Origin: an uncultured Acidiphilium sp.
GTDB taxonomy: Bacteria; Bacillota; Clostridia; Christensenellales; Borkfalkiaceae
Direction of reading: 5' to 3'
Assembly (NCBI GenBank): GCA_902495325.1
Contig: CABUWK010000001.1
Location: 1 to 64,000 of the forward strand
DNA length: 64,000 nt
Shown: one piece after another, positions 17,813 through 27,274 of the stretch
How the letters are laid out: every line of letters starts with the position of its first letter
How positions within the stretch are numbered: the first letter of the stretch is position 1
Notes under the pieces: model-generated
The model's input: the letters and a program-made list of their open reading frames with translations, nothing else
Database searches by the model: none
Told to the model about the DNA's origin: nothing
Position numbers and translations under genes: made by a program

Positions 17813-17842
17813 TGTTTTAACGATAATTTAAGGGAGGCTCTT

Positions 17843-18197
17843 ATGCCGAGTTTTCAAGATTACGAAAAAATAGAACTTCTGTTACAAGATTATTTCAAAG
17901 CCGTGAGCAATGCGGATATTGCCCGCCTTAAAACGATTTTTCATGAAAAAGCAGCCATGTACGGTTATTTGGGAGACAATGCCGTGATCGGCACGCCTGA
18001 AATTTTCTTCGCGGATCTGTCCTCAAAGCCGTCTATGCCGCATGGTCGTCAAAAACATCTCCGTCAGCGGAAACACCGCGCAGGCCTCGATCCTCGTGGA
18101 TAATTTCTTCGGCGTTTTTCAAATAGAAGATTCCTTTCACCTGTTAAAACTCAACGGCGAATGGAGAATCGTTTGCAAAAATTTTACAACTTTATAA
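17843..18197 (+). pseudogene. NTF2-like / putative lumazine-binding protein, frameshifted
   Basis: Starts with a strong AGGGAGG site and reads MPSFQDYEKIELLLQDYF, typical of the NTF2-like fold family called Lumazine_bd_2, continuing through IFHEKAAMYGYLG. After about residue 65 (near 18035) the frame is lost and stops at 18103. The missing C-terminal half is present in another frame: VVKNISVSGNTAQASILV through GEWRIVCKNFTTL, ending with TAA at 18195-18197. So a single indel has split an otherwise complete gene of about 118 codons. A sequencing error is possible but the rest of the window shows no such errors. Such proteins are small cytoplasmic or enzyme-like domains of unknown role. Confidence 0.7.
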
Positions 18198-18309
18198 AGA
18201 TAAACAAAATACGAGGCGGAATCGAATAATCGATTCCGCCTCTTTTTATATCCGATCCGCTTTCACCTTTGCATAATTTGTACCCGCATATCGGACAGGA
18301 GGCATACAT
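18184..18309 (-). CDS. 41-residue CPIC small protein, probably truncated zinc ribbon
   Basis: Directly downstream of the ABC gene that ends at 18320. It starts MYASCPICGYKLCKG and resembles common Firmicutes zinc-ribbon micro-proteins of about 50-60 residues, but only the first Cys pair is clear. The reading frame then runs through the terminator stem and into the convergent pseudogene (RGGIDYSIPPR is encoded by the hairpin). The last half is therefore probably not native: the gene looks cut by rearrangement. A GTG at 18315 is an alternative start, with GGAGG in the end of the ABC gene. Confidence 0.35.
   Translation of the reverse strand: MYASCPICGYKLCKGESGSDIKRGGIDYSIPPRILFIFIKL
18213..18248. 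terminator. intrinsic terminator between convergent genes
   Basis: 12-bp perfect stem GAGGCGGAATCG with its complement, 6-base loop, T run on the plus strand. Ends the NTF2-like pseudogene. Confidence 0.9.
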
Positions 18310-18319
18310 TTTCACTATG

Positions 18320-20065
18320 CTACAACCTCCAACCTTCGGCTGTTTCACGAATCGTCATAAATTTTTTATAGATTCCGTCTTTCTCTATAAGTTCTTTATG
18401 TGTACCTCGTTCCGCAATACCGCCGTTCGCTACGACGAGAATCTGATCCGCATTTTCTATTGTCGCCAGACGATGCGCTATCGTTATAATGGTTTTACCG
18501 TGAGTAAGCTCCCCGATAGCCGCTTGTATAAGATGTTCGTTTTCGGGATCGATACTCGCCGTCGCTTCGTCAAGGATAATTACGGGCGCGTCTTTCAGAA
18601 TGGCACGGGCAATGGAAATACGTTGTTTTTCGCCGCCGGAGAGGGACGAACCTCCTTCCCCGATAACTGTATCGAAACCTTCGGGTAATGCTATGATAAA
18701 GTCATAGCAACAGGCTTTTTTCGCCGCTTCGATAATTTCTTCATCGGAAGCGTCCGCTCTGCCGAAACGGATATTATTCTTAACCGTATCGTTAAACAGA
18801 TAAACGTTCTGAAAGACCATGCTTATATTTTTAAGCAGACTGTCGCAAGTGAACTCTTTTACGTCATGTCCTCCAATCGTTATACTGCCGCTCTGTACGT
18901 CGTAAAACCGCGCGATAAGATTGCAGAGCGTCGTTTTGCCTCCTCCGCTCGGCCCGACGATTGCGGTCGTTGTATTTTGCGGAATACGGAAAGATACGCC
19001 GTCCAAAATTTTGCGCCGCTCATAGCCGAATATAACATTTTTGAATTCAACGTCAAAAGAATTCAAATGTATATCTTTACCGTTTTCGTCGATAATCCCC
19101 GATTTTTCGATCGTATCCAAATGGTCGAGCGCGCTGTCCACGATACTTAAAACGTGTGCCGCATCGTTTATATTCTCAACCCCTGCGAATACCGTAAAGG
19201 CAAACATACAAAGCATAAGCATGACCGATAAAGACATTGTACCTGCAAGCGCGAGCATCGCCGAGACTGCAACCAGTCCTACCGCCGCGATTTTCAGCAT
19301 TAACAGGTGCATACAATTCAGCGGAGTGAATCCTATTTCTATACCGATATTTATATCTTTCAGATCTTTGCAGGCCTTTCGGAAATTTGCTATCGCCGCG
19401 CCTTCCTTACCGAATGATTTAACGACAGGCAATCCGCGCACATATTCAATGGCAGCGTCCGACATATCTTCTATCGCTTTTGTATGAACAGGCGCCGTTT
19501 TTGAACTTCTTTTAGAAACGAGCAGTAAAAACACAAAGGACAATACCACTCCCGCAACAGCGATAAGAGCGGCTTGCCATGAGAATACAAACAATGCCGC
19601 TATAACGGCAAGTATATTGATATATCCGTTGATCACTCGGTCAACCATTTTCATGCTCTGCAATTCGAGAGTAGAAAATTCGTTCGTCATCGTTGCGACG
19701 ATATTGCCGATATTGTTTTTCGAGAAATAACCGAGGGATACCCGTTTCAGCATATCTCCCATAGCGATACGCTGGTTTGCGGCAAGTTCGTGTCCGATAC
19801 TCTCCTGTAACCGATTCCGGCCGTAAGCGAGCAGCCAGCGGCAGATCACGAAACCCGCGATCGCAAGCAACGAAATCCATATATAATCTGTATTGAATTC
19901 GGATACCCCGCGCGCGTCGTCTATCGCTTTTCCGAGCATATAAGCGGCGAGCATGGTCGGAAAAGCGGCAAACCACGTTTCAAAGAAAGAACAAACGCAG
20001 CCCCAGACGATTCGGACTTTATAATCTTTGCACCATTTCAATATTCTTCCGACCGTTCTAAACAT
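18320..20065 (-). CDS. ABC half-transporter, YbtQ/IrtB-like
   Basis: A 581-residue half-transporter with six membrane segments and an ATPase domain (Walker A GPSGGGKTT, signature LSGGEKQR, Walker B VIILDEATASID, H-loop IAHRL). The membrane-domain text, for example RVSLGYFSKNNIGNIVATMTN, groups it with the second partner of the YbtPQ/IrtAB pairs, which have an exporter fold but import ferric siderophores in Yersinia and Mycobacterium. It overlaps its partner by 8 bp. The pair has its own AraC-type regulator upstream, as is common for siderophore loci. Import of a metallophore is inferred from family and context. Confidence 0.85.
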   Translation of the reverse strand: MFRTVGRILKWCKDYKVRIVWGCVCSFFETWFAAFPTMLAAYMLGKAIDDARGVSEFNTDYIWISLLAIAGFVICRWLLAYGRNRLQESIGHELAANQRIAMGDMLKRVSLGYFSKNNIGNIVATMTNEFSTLELQSMKMVDRVINGYINILAVIAALFVFSWQAALIAVAGVVLSFVFLLLVSKRSSKTAPVHTKAIEDMSDAAIEYVRGLPVVKSFGKEGAAIANFRKACKDLKDINIGIEIGFTPLNCMHLLMLKIAAVGLVAVSAMLALAGTMSLSVMLMLCMFAFTVFAGVENINDAAHVLSIVDSALDHLDTIEKSGIIDENGKDIHLNSFDVEFKNVIFGYERRKILDGVSFRIPQNTTTAIVGPSGGGKTTLCNLIARFYDVQSGSITIGGHDVKEFTCDSLLKNISMVFQNVYLFNDTVKNNIRFGRADASDEEIIEAAKKACCYDFIIALPEGFDTVIGEGGSSLSGGEKQRISIARAILKDAPVIILDEATASIDPENEHLIQAAIGELTHGKTIITIAHRLATIENADQILVVANGGIAERGTHKELIEKDGIYKKFMTIRETAEGWRL

Positions 20066-21848
20066 TTTGCACGACCTCCTTTTTCGATACCGCCCAATTT
20101 TTCGCGCCGATATGAGCCTGCCACATATCCCGGTACAAAGGACATTTTTTTAGCAGTTCTGCTTGCGTCCCCGTATCCTCTATTTTTCCGTCTTTCAATA
20201 CGACGATCTGCCCTGCGTTCTGAATCGTGGAAAGCCTGTGCGCGATTACGAGCAGAGTTTTTCCCTTTGTGAGCGCCATAACAGACGCCTGAATCTTATC
20301 CTCGTTTTCGGGATCGGTAAAGGCTGTCGCTTCGTCCAAAATGACGACAGGCGCGTTTTTCAGAATGGCGCGGGCAATCGCGATACGCTGTTTTTCTCCG
20401 CCGGACAATTTCTTTCCGGCATCTCCGGCAGACGTATCGTAGCCGTTTTCCAACCTTGCGATGAACTCGTCGCAGCAAGCTGCTTTTGCGGCGCGATAAA
20501 CTTCTTCATCGCTCGCGGACGGATCTCCCAAGCGTATATTTTCTTTCAGCGAACAGTTGAAAAGAAAATTATCCTGCGTAACAAAACTTACCGTATCGGA
20601 AAGCTGTTTTAAGGACAGCTCTTTTATATTCCGTCCGCCGATTTTTATTGCGCCTTTATTCACGTCCCAAAACCGCGCTATAAGTTTTGCGACCGTGGAT
20701 TTTCCGCCTCCCGACGGCCCGACCAACGCAGTAAAACTTCCTTCGGGTAATTTCAGGTTAATGCCGTGCAAAACTTCGTCTTTCTCTTCACCGTTGTATG
20801 AAAAATGTACGTTCTCCAAAACCACTTCATAATTCGGTAAACCCACGATCTTACCGCTGTCGGACAGTTCGGACATTTCAAGGTAATTTTCTATATTATC
20901 GATATTGAATTGCACTGATTTGATTTCATTGATAAAGCCTTGCAATTTCATTAAAGACGCCACGACAGACAGTGAAAGTATAAGGCACATACAAAGGTTT
21001 ACGACGGAAAGAGAACCGTTTGCATAAAGCGCAAGACCGACGGGTAAAGTGCCGAGCAAAGTAGTCGGTAAAACTGCCAAAATCAAATTCATAGACAGCC
21101 AAGTGGAGCGGAACCAACCGAGCGTATAATCGCGGAATGATTTTACGGCTTTCGTAAATTTTTCATACGAACTTGTCGTTTGGTTAAATGCTTTTACGAC
21201 TTCGATTCCTTCGACATATTCCACGATCACGCTGTTGACGTGATTGTTCGACGCCATATATTCGTCATATTTACGGTTGAATGCTTTCAGTAAAAACATA
21301 AACGGCACCACCGCCACGGGAAGCGTTACAAGCGCGGCGAGCGCCATACGCCAATCGATCGCGGCAAGCACAATATAAATGAGTACGGGCAGCACGAGAT
21401 TTCCGCTCGCTTCGGGAATGAGATGGGCAAGCGGCGGCTCTAAGTCCTCTACCCGATCCACGAGTGTGTTTTTTAATTCCCCGATCGATTTTGACTGAAC
21501 GGCGCCGAGCGGCGCACGCATCAGTTTGTCCGCGATTTTATGGCGAATTTTCTCTAAAATCGTGTATGCGCTGATATGAGAAAAAATCGTTGAGATTCCG
21601 AAAAACAGCAGTTTCCCCACAAATCCGCCCAACGAGATGCCGATCCATAACCATATTTCTCCCGCGGCTGCCGTACCTTCTATAAAGATTTCCAAAATCT
21701 TATAGACTCCGTAAAACGGAACAAATCCGCAAAGGACGCTTATGACGGAAAAAAACACGGAAAAAATCATTTTGAAGCGACAAGGAGCGCCGAACGACAG
21801 CAAGGTCTTTAACCAACCCCGTTTGTTCTTCTGTTTCTTCACTTCCAT
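20058..21848 (-). CDS. ABC half-transporter, YbtP/IrtA-like
   Basis: A 596-residue half-transporter and first partner of the pair. It contains the stretch VEDLEPPLAHLIPE in the second membrane-domain half, a pattern shared by the first partners of all three such pairs here. Its ATPase domain has GPSGGGKST, LSGGEKQR and VVILDEATAFTD. The true start is the ATG at 21848, with ATAGGAGG just upstream, 12 residues inside the longest frame. The preceding 98-bp gap holds a small terminator-like hairpin, so expression from the AraC gene may be attenuated. With the 18320 gene it forms one complete transporter; both ATP sites appear catalytically intact. Confidence 0.85.
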   Translation of the reverse strand: MEVKKQKNKRGWLKTLLSFGAPCRFKMIFSVFFSVISVLCGFVPFYGVYKILEIFIEGTAAAGEIWLWIGISLGGFVGKLLFFGISTIFSHISAYTILEKIRHKIADKLMRAPLGAVQSKSIGELKNTLVDRVEDLEPPLAHLIPEASGNLVLPVLIYIVLAAIDWRMALAALVTLPVAVVPFMFLLKAFNRKYDEYMASNNHVNSVIVEYVEGIEVVKAFNQTTSSYEKFTKAVKSFRDYTLGWFRSTWLSMNLILAVLPTTLLGTLPVGLALYANGSLSVVNLCMCLILSLSVVASLMKLQGFINEIKSVQFNIDNIENYLEMSELSDSGKIVGLPNYEVVLENVHFSYNGEEKDEVLHGINLKLPEGSFTALVGPSGGGKSTVAKLIARFWDVNKGAIKIGGRNIKELSLKQLSDTVSFVTQDNFLFNCSLKENIRLGDPSASDEEVYRAAKAACCDEFIARLENGYDTSAGDAGKKLSGGEKQRIAIARAILKNAPVVILDEATAFTDPENEDKIQASVMALTKGKTLLVIAHRLSTIQNAGQIVVLKDGKIEDTGTQAELLKKCPLYRDMWQAHIGAKNWAVSKKEVVQNV

Positions 21849-21855
21849 ACCTCCT

Positions 21856-21886
21856 ATAAAAAAATAAAGCCGTTGAGTTTTCAACG
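21856..21886 (-). terminator. hairpin with T run between the AraC gene and the ABC pair
   Basis: Stem CGTTGA/TCAACG (21871-21886) with a 4-base loop; on the minus strand it is followed by GGC and a T-rich run. It may be a terminator of the regulator gene or an attenuator for the ABC genes. Confidence 0.5.
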
Positions 21887-21946
21887 ACTAATATTTTAAT
21901 CCCGTTTGATTTTTATTTCCGCTCCGCGCAGTCCAAAATACTCCGT

Positions 21947-22906
21947 TCAGACAATTGATTTTCGGTATTCCAAAGGCGTGCGTTTCATTATCTCTTTGAA
22001 CGCCGATATAAATTTACTCGGATTGTCGTACCCGACCGATAAAGCGATTTCGGTAACGCTCCGCTTGGTCGTTTTCAATAAATTCGCCGCTGCATTGATC
22101 CGGTATTCCCGCATAAAAGAAAATATCGGCGCGCCGTAAATTTCTTTGAAACAATTTTTCATCTGCGTAAGAGAAATATCGTATTCCCTCGCCAGCCATT
22201 CCAGAGTATAGTGTTTTTCGAGATTCTCCGTCATCAATTTATAAATGGCTTTTACTTTTTCGACATAAACGCGGTAAAAATACGGTTGGTCTTTTTTGTC
22301 GCCCGTGAAATCAAGCGCGGACAAAAACAGCAGCAGTTCTATGATTTTCAGTTTCTGATAAGGTTTTTTGATTTCGGCGGGCAGTTCGTACAATTCAGAA
22401 AATATATGTTCGATTTTCGGGTTTTGACGGATAATAAACGGCTTGCCCCCTTGTCCATCGCAATATTTGCGGTATATCTTCTGTAAATCTATCTGAAAAG
22501 TTTTCAGCTCTTCCGAAAACGTCCGCTCGGCTTCTTCCAAATCGATTACAACAGTCATTCCGTGATAATGCGCCAAAGGAAGCTCGAAATCTCCGTAATG
22601 CCGTTCCCGGTTATCGATCCTGAAATCGCCCTTCTCAAAATAATAATAAAAATCTTCGGTACGCTGTTCAAGCCGCCCTTCCCGGCAATGGTCAAAGCAT
22701 AAAAGTTTTTTCGAACGGGGACGATAATCCGACTTGCATTTGCGGATATGAAAATCATTATACATGACCGCTATGCCTTCTCCCAATATATATACGGTCA
22801 TAAATCCTTCACCGCCCTCGCCGTCTATACGAATTACCTTACCTTCGCCGTTAGATATTACCCTCATACTTTCCGTTTCGTTTACGCTTTCCAACTCCGT
22901 CAACAC
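21947..22906 (-). CDS. AraC-family transcriptional regulator
   Basis: A 319-residue protein with a ligand-sensing N-terminal part and two C-terminal helix-turn-helix motifs (LEWLAREYDISLTQMKNCFKE and SVTEIALSVGYDNPSKFISAFKE), ending in the usual TPLEYRK. Layout and neighbours are those of YbtA/PchR-like activators that respond to a siderophore. The start is taken at the GTG at 22906; an ATG 13 codons inside (22867) is possible. A promoter reads TTGTCC-N18-TATAAT (22958-22929). No GTTC palindrome precedes it, in contrast to the other transport operons of the window. Confidence 0.85.
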   Translation of the reverse strand: MLTELESVNETESMRVISNGEGKVIRIDGEGGEGFMTVYILGEGIAVMYNDFHIRKCKSDYRPRSKKLLCFDHCREGRLEQRTEDFYYYFEKGDFRIDNRERHYGDFELPLAHYHGMTVVIDLEEAERTFSEELKTFQIDLQKIYRKYCDGQGGKPFIIRQNPKIEHIFSELYELPAEIKKPYQKLKIIELLLFLSALDFTGDKKDQPYFYRVYVEKVKAIYKLMTENLEKHYTLEWLAREYDISLTQMKNCFKEIYGAPIFSFMREYRINAAANLLKTTKRSVTEIALSVGYDNPSKFISAFKEIMKRTPLEYRKSIV

Positions 22907-22928
22907 GTTGCACCTGACCTTTTCTTTT

Positions 22929-22958
22929 ATTATACCGCATTTTATTCCGTTTGGACAA
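22929..22958 (-). promoter_or_regulatory. promoter of the AraC-family gene
   Basis: TTGTCC (22958-22953), 18-bp spacer, TATAAT (22934-22929) on the minus strand. Confidence 0.5.
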
Positions 22959-22999
22959 TCATTTCATTACATAAAAATATTTTTCCCCTATTATTTTTG

Positions 23000-23028
23000 T
23001 TGACAATTTCGTTAAAAAGTTATAAAAT
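23000..23028 (+). promoter_or_regulatory. promoter of the TetR gene at 23061
   Basis: TTGACA (23000-23005), 17-bp spacer, TAAAAT (23023-23028). The first of two palindromes begins inside the -10 box, so bound repressor would block the promoter. Confidence 0.65.
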
Positions 23029-23056
23029 AACTTTGTTATTAAATAACGGAGTTATT
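23026..23056. promoter_or_regulatory. tandem operators AATAAC-N3-GTTATT
   Basis: Two 15-bp palindromes with the same half-sites lie end to end at 23026-23040 and 23042-23056, separated by one base. They sit between the -10 box and the GTG start of the TetR gene. A repressor at this place would regulate its own gene and the ABC pair behind it. Confidence 0.7.
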
Positions 23057-23060
23057 TATT

Positions 23061-23684
23061 GTGAGACTTGCCAACGACAAACTGAAATCGGATATACTTG
23101 CCTCAGCGAAGGAGGAATTTCTCGCGCACGGCTATCTCGGTGCACAGCTTCGGGAAATCGCCGCGAAAGCGGGCGTTACGACGGGCGCCGTCTATAAATA
23201 CTATCGGGATAAAGAGGCGCTCTTTGACGAACTCGTTCAAGAACCTGCGGATAATCTCCTCAACCTTTATAAAAAGGTACAGGCAGATTTCGCAGTGCAG
23301 AATCTTAACGATCAGATTAAAAATCTGCCTGAAGTTTCCGAGGCGGGCCAACTTTGGATCATCAATTATATGTACGATAACTTCGACACGTTCACCCTCA
23401 TCGCCCGATGCGCGGACGGAACGAAATATGCGCACTATATGGACGAATTTATCCGCATCGAAGCGGATGCCAGCCGCCGGCTGATCGAACAAATGCAGCG
23501 CGAAGGCCTGCAAGTTAAAACTTTGGACGACGATTTAATTCATATCGTTTCAAGTATGCTGTTTTACGGTATGCTTGAACCGCTGCGCCACGGTATGCCG
23601 AGGGAAAAAGCGACAGACTATCTCATGAGCCTGCACTCCTTCTACTCTGCCGGCTGGTTCAGACTTTTGGGAATCAAACGCTGA
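23061..23684 (+). CDS. TetR-family regulator
   Basis: A 207-residue TetR/AcrR-type regulator. The N-terminal helix-turn-helix is typical (QLREIAAKAGVTTGAVYKYYRDKEALFDELV), followed by an all-helical ligand domain. It starts with GTG, with GGAG 10 bp upstream. Two tandem palindromes overlap its promoter region. It lies 74 bp before an ABC half-transporter pair on the same strand, which it probably controls. The second TetR protein of the window (32027) has a related N-terminus and the same operator geometry with different half-sites, so the two look like diverged duplicates, each tied to its own transporter. Confidence 0.87.
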   Translation: MRLANDKLKSDILASAKEEFLAHGYLGAQLREIAAKAGVTTGAVYKYYRDKEALFDELVQEPADNLLNLYKKVQADFAVQNLNDQIKNLPEVSEAGQLWIINYMYDNFDTFTLIARCADGTKYAHYMDEFIRIEADASRRLIEQMQREGLQVKTLDDDLIHIVSSMLFYGMLEPLRHGMPREKATDYLMSLHSFYSAGWFRLLGIKR

Positions 23685-23706
23685 TTCCCTCTTTTTTCGG
23701 CAATGT

Positions 23707-23722
23707 GTTCTCATAAGAGAAC
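23707..23722. promoter_or_regulatory. GTTC-N8-GAAC operator (site 5)
   Basis: Reads GTTCTCATAAGAGAAC, between the TetR gene and the ABC pair at 23759. Outer bases CAATG and CATTG extend the symmetry with a one-base slip. Confidence 0.7.
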
Positions 23723-23758
23723 ATTGTGCAAATTTATTTATATAAAGGAGTTTTGCTT

Positions 23759-25516
23759 ATGGAAAAGCAAAAGAAATTTTCGCCTTATCCTGTTTTATGG
23801 GGTTGGGCGAAGGCGTATCACGGCGGGTTTATCCTCTCGGTGGTACTGTCCGTCTTAGGCGTGGCGTGCAGCCTGCTCCCCTATTTCTGCATTGCGGAAA
23901 TCATCCGCCTGCTTTTATCAGGGAGCGCCGAACTGAACGCATGCCTTATGTGGTGCGGCATTGCGCTTGCCGGTTATATCGTAAAGGTTATCTTTGCAAA
24001 TATTTCTACCGCGCTTTCGCATCGGGCTACTTATTACACATTACGCGACCTGCGGAAAAACCTCGTCGCCAAACTTTCGCGCGTACCGATGGGTACCGTA
24101 CTCGATACTCCGTCCGGGCAATATAAAACGACTATCGTTGACCGCGTGGAAGGAATGGAACCTACACTTGCGCATCTCATTCCCGAAATGACGGCGAATA
24201 TCCTTGTACCGCTCGGTATTCTCGTTTATCTTTTTATCCTCGATTGGCGAATGGCTCTCGCATCTATGATCACCGTCGTCGTAGGCATGGCGTTTTCTAT
24301 GGGCAGCATGGTCACTTACGGCAAAAAATGGCAGGGAGCCGTGGAAGCGGGCAGAAACATGTCCAACGCAATCGTCGAATACGTCGGCGGTATTCAGGTC
24401 GTCAAGGCATTCAGCCAATCGGCGGGTTCGTATAAAAAATATTCCGATGCCGTCAATCATAACGCCGGTTACTATGTGAATTGGATGCGCGAAGTGCAGA
24501 AATTCATGAGCGGCTGGACGGCGATCATTCCGGCAGTACTCGTCACCGTTCTTCCTGTCGGTTTCGCGTTGTGGGCGGGAAACTCGCTCGAACTTCCGAC
24601 CTTTCTCACGATCATCGTCCTGTCGCTCGGTCTTACGGGACCTATCATTGCGGCTTTCTCGTTTGTGGACGATCTTGCCGTTGTGGGAACGAATACAAAA
24701 GAAATTGCGGACATTCTCGACGCGCCCGAACTCGTGCGGCCTTCCGTTCCCGCGAAACTCCGCGGAAACGAAATTGTACTTAAAGATGTTTCTTTTGCTT
24801 ACAACAAGCAAAGCGGAGAGGTGTTGCACGGCATTGACCTCGATATTAAACCGAATACCGTTACCGCACTCGTCGGACCGTCCGGCTCGGGTAAATCCAC
24901 GATCGCAAAACTGATTGCTGGTTTTTGGGACGTTTCGGGCGGCTCCGTTTCGCTTGGCGGAGTTGATCTGCGGAAAATACCTCTTGAACAGCTCAATACC
25001 CAAATCGCTTACGTTTCGCAGGACAATTACCTGTTCAACACGACTGTGCGGGAAAACATCCGTATGGGCAGAAAAAGCGCGACGGACGGCGAAATAGAAG
25101 CCGTAGCGAAAGCGGCGGGCTGCGACGGATTTATTCGCGCTCTGCCGAAAGGTTACGATACCGTTTGCGGCGGCGGTGGCGGATACCTTTCGGGCGGTGA
25201 AAAACAGCGTATCTCCATCGCCCGCGCCATGCTCAAAAACGCGCCCGTCGTCATTCTCGATGAAGCGACCGCAAGCATCGATCCCGAAAACGAAGCGATG
25301 ATCCAACACGCTATTTCCGCGCTTACAAAAGGAAAAACACTCATCGTTATCGCGCACCGGCTCTCCACGATTGCCGATGCGGATAACATCGTCGTCGTTT
25401 CGGACGGAAAAATCGTCGCGCAGGGAAAACAACAAGAACTTCTTTCGTCCAGCCCGCTTTACGCGCAGATGTGGCAAGAACACCTCGGCGCGCGCGACGA
25501 AATTATGGAGGCATAA
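23759..25516 (+). CDS. ABC half-transporter, YbtP/IrtA-like
   Basis: A 585-residue half-transporter. It contains the first-partner pattern VEGMEPTLAHLIPE, six membrane segments, and an ATPase with GPSGSGKST, LSGGEKQR and VVILDEATASID. The start is the ATG at 23759 (MEKQKKF), 8 bp after AAGGAG; the longer frame begins in the untranslated leader. It follows a TetR gene and a GTTC palindrome, suggesting dual control by a ligand and by iron. Its stop is 2 bp from the start of the partner gene. A run of four Gly precedes the signature motif (CGGGGGYLSGG), which is unusual but does not alter the key residues. Confidence 0.86.
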   Translation: MEKQKKFSPYPVLWGWAKAYHGGFILSVVLSVLGVACSLLPYFCIAEIIRLLLSGSAELNACLMWCGIALAGYIVKVIFANISTALSHRATYYTLRDLRKNLVAKLSRVPMGTVLDTPSGQYKTTIVDRVEGMEPTLAHLIPEMTANILVPLGILVYLFILDWRMALASMITVVVGMAFSMGSMVTYGKKWQGAVEAGRNMSNAIVEYVGGIQVVKAFSQSAGSYKKYSDAVNHNAGYYVNWMREVQKFMSGWTAIIPAVLVTVLPVGFALWAGNSLELPTFLTIIVLSLGLTGPIIAAFSFVDDLAVVGTNTKEIADILDAPELVRPSVPAKLRGNEIVLKDVSFAYNKQSGEVLHGIDLDIKPNTVTALVGPSGSGKSTIAKLIAGFWDVSGGSVSLGGVDLRKIPLEQLNTQIAYVSQDNYLFNTTVRENIRMGRKSATDGEIEAVAKAAGCDGFIRALPKGYDTVCGGGGGYLSGGEKQRISIARAMLKNAPVVILDEATASIDPENEAMIQHAISALTKGKTLIVIAHRLSTIADADNIVVVSDGKIVAQGKQQELLSSSPLYAQMWQEHLGARDEIMEA

Positions 25517-25518
25517 CA

Positions 25519-27255
25519 ATGATAAATATATTAAGAAAAATTTTTGCGTTTGCCGGAAAACGCGGCAAGAATCTTACCCGTTCCATTATCCTCTCGTTTA
25601 TAGGCGCTCTGTTTTCGGCATTGCAGTTCTTCGCGCTCATGGTCGTTCTTACCGCCGTAATCGACGGAGATACGTCCATGACCGCTATGTGGATCGCGCT
25701 CGGCATTATGCTGCTTTCTATTCTCGGCAAAGCGGCGACCGTGTATTTCTCCAATAACAGCGAAACGGAAACGGGATTCTTTATGGTCGCGGACAAACGC
25801 ATCCATATCGGAGACAGGCTGCGTTATATCCCTATGGGCTATTTTAACAAAAACAGCCTCGGCAACATTACCGCAGTCGTCACCACCACCCTTTCCGACG
25901 TGGAAAATTCTGCGGCGCGCAGTCTTGTCCTTATTTTCGGCGGGCTGCTCAGTACCGCCGCAATAATAATCATGATGTTCTTTGCCGATTGGCGCATCGC
26001 ACTTCTTGCTCTCGCGGGACTCGCCGTTTATCTCATCGTTACGGAGATTTCGCAGCGGCAGGCGAAAAAAACAGGTCCCGCGCGGCAGAAAGCACAGGAA
26101 ACATTGGTTGAAAACGTATTGGAACATATACAGGGTATGAGTGTCGTCAAGTCTTACGGACTTGAAAAGGACAATAATCAAGCCGTTCAAAAAGCCATTG
26201 ACGACAGCAGCCGAAAGGCGCTCTCCCTCGAATATTCCGTCGTGCCGTGGCAGGCGCTGCAGCAGCTTACCGTAAGGGTATTTTCTATTGCAGTCGCCGC
26301 ATTGTCCGTTATTCTCTATTTCGCCGATCCCTCTTTCTCCCTCGCCTATTGCCTTCTGTTCCTTATCGCCGCATTTATGATATTCAAAGAATTGGAAAAC
26401 GGCGGCAATATGAGTTCCATGTTGCAAATGCTGGACGCTTCTATGGATAAAGCGAACGAAATAGACAAAACGCCCGTTATGGACACGGACGGCGAGGACA
26501 TCATAGCAAAAGACGGCTCCGTTTCTTTTGAAAAGGTATCCTTCTCTTACGGAGATAATAAAATTTTGGATAACGTCAGCCTGACGATTCCCGCAAAGAC
26601 GACGGCTGCAATCGTCGGGCCTTCCGGCGGAGGCAAGACCACGATGTGCAATCTTATCGCCCGTTTTTGGGACGTACAGGAAGGCGCAATCAAAGTCGGC
26701 GGCAGAGATGTCCGAGATTACAAGCTCGACAGCCTTATGAAAAATATTTCTATGGTGTTTCAAAACGTGTATCTGTTCAACGACACGATCGAAAACAATA
26801 TCAAATTCGGAAAACCGGACGCCACGCACGAAGAAGTCGTCGCAGCCGCTAAAGCCGCTTGTTGCGATGAATTTATTTCGGCTCTCCCCGACGGTTATAA
26901 TACGCAGGTAGGCGAAGGCGGTTCTTCCCTTTCGGGCGGAGAAAAACAGCGTATTTCCATTGCCCGTGCCATGCTTAAAGACGCGCCTATCGTTATCCTC
27001 GACGAAGCGACGGCGAGTGTCGATCCCGAAAACGAAGCACAGCTGCAACAGGCGATAGGCGCACTTACGCACGATAAGACTATTATTATGATCGCGCATC
27101 GGCTGAAAACCGTGCGGAACGCCGACCAGATATTTGTTCTTTCCGGAGGACATATCGTACAGAGCGGCACGCACGAACAGCTTGCCGCTCAAAAAGGCGT
27201 TTACTCCGATTTTCTAAACGCCAGAAAAGAAGCCGTCGGCTGGAAACTTGCATAA
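25519..27255 (+). CDS. ABC half-transporter, YbtQ/IrtB-like
   Basis: A 578-residue second partner. The membrane domain has IPMGYFNKNSLGNITAVVTT; the ATPase has GPSGGGKTT, LSGGEKQR and IVILDEATASVD. The start is the ATG at 25519, just behind the GGAGG that closes the upstream gene, so the two are translated together. An intrinsic terminator lies 20 bp after the stop, which makes TetR plus the two ABC genes a complete three-gene unit. The product is predicted to sit in the cytoplasmic membrane and to import a metal chelate with the partner. The substrate is inferred from family only. Confidence 0.86.
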   Translation: MINILRKIFAFAGKRGKNLTRSIILSFIGALFSALQFFALMVVLTAVIDGDTSMTAMWIALGIMLLSILGKAATVYFSNNSETETGFFMVADKRIHIGDRLRYIPMGYFNKNSLGNITAVVTTTLSDVENSAARSLVLIFGGLLSTAAIIIMMFFADWRIALLALAGLAVYLIVTEISQRQAKKTGPARQKAQETLVENVLEHIQGMSVVKSYGLEKDNNQAVQKAIDDSSRKALSLEYSVVPWQALQQLTVRVFSIAVAALSVILYFADPSFSLAYCLLFLIAAFMIFKELENGGNMSSMLQMLDASMDKANEIDKTPVMDTDGEDIIAKDGSVSFEKVSFSYGDNKILDNVSLTIPAKTTAAIVGPSGGGKTTMCNLIARFWDVQEGAIKVGGRDVRDYKLDSLMKNISMVFQNVYLFNDTIENNIKFGKPDATHEEVVAAAKAACCDEFISALPDGYNTQVGEGGSSLSGGEKQRISIARAMLKDAPIVILDEATASVDPENEAQLQQAIGALTHDKTIIMIAHRLKTVRNADQIFVLSGGHIVQSGTHEQLAAQKGVYSDFLNARKEAVGWKLA

Positions 27256-27274
27256 AGATTTTCTTTTAGATACT

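Noticed and set aside
24041..27192. Long minus-strand frames of about 490 and 550 codons opposite the ABC pair at 23759-27255
   Set aside because: Low-complexity Arg/His-rich translations without any domain, exactly mirroring the ABC genes. Shadows.
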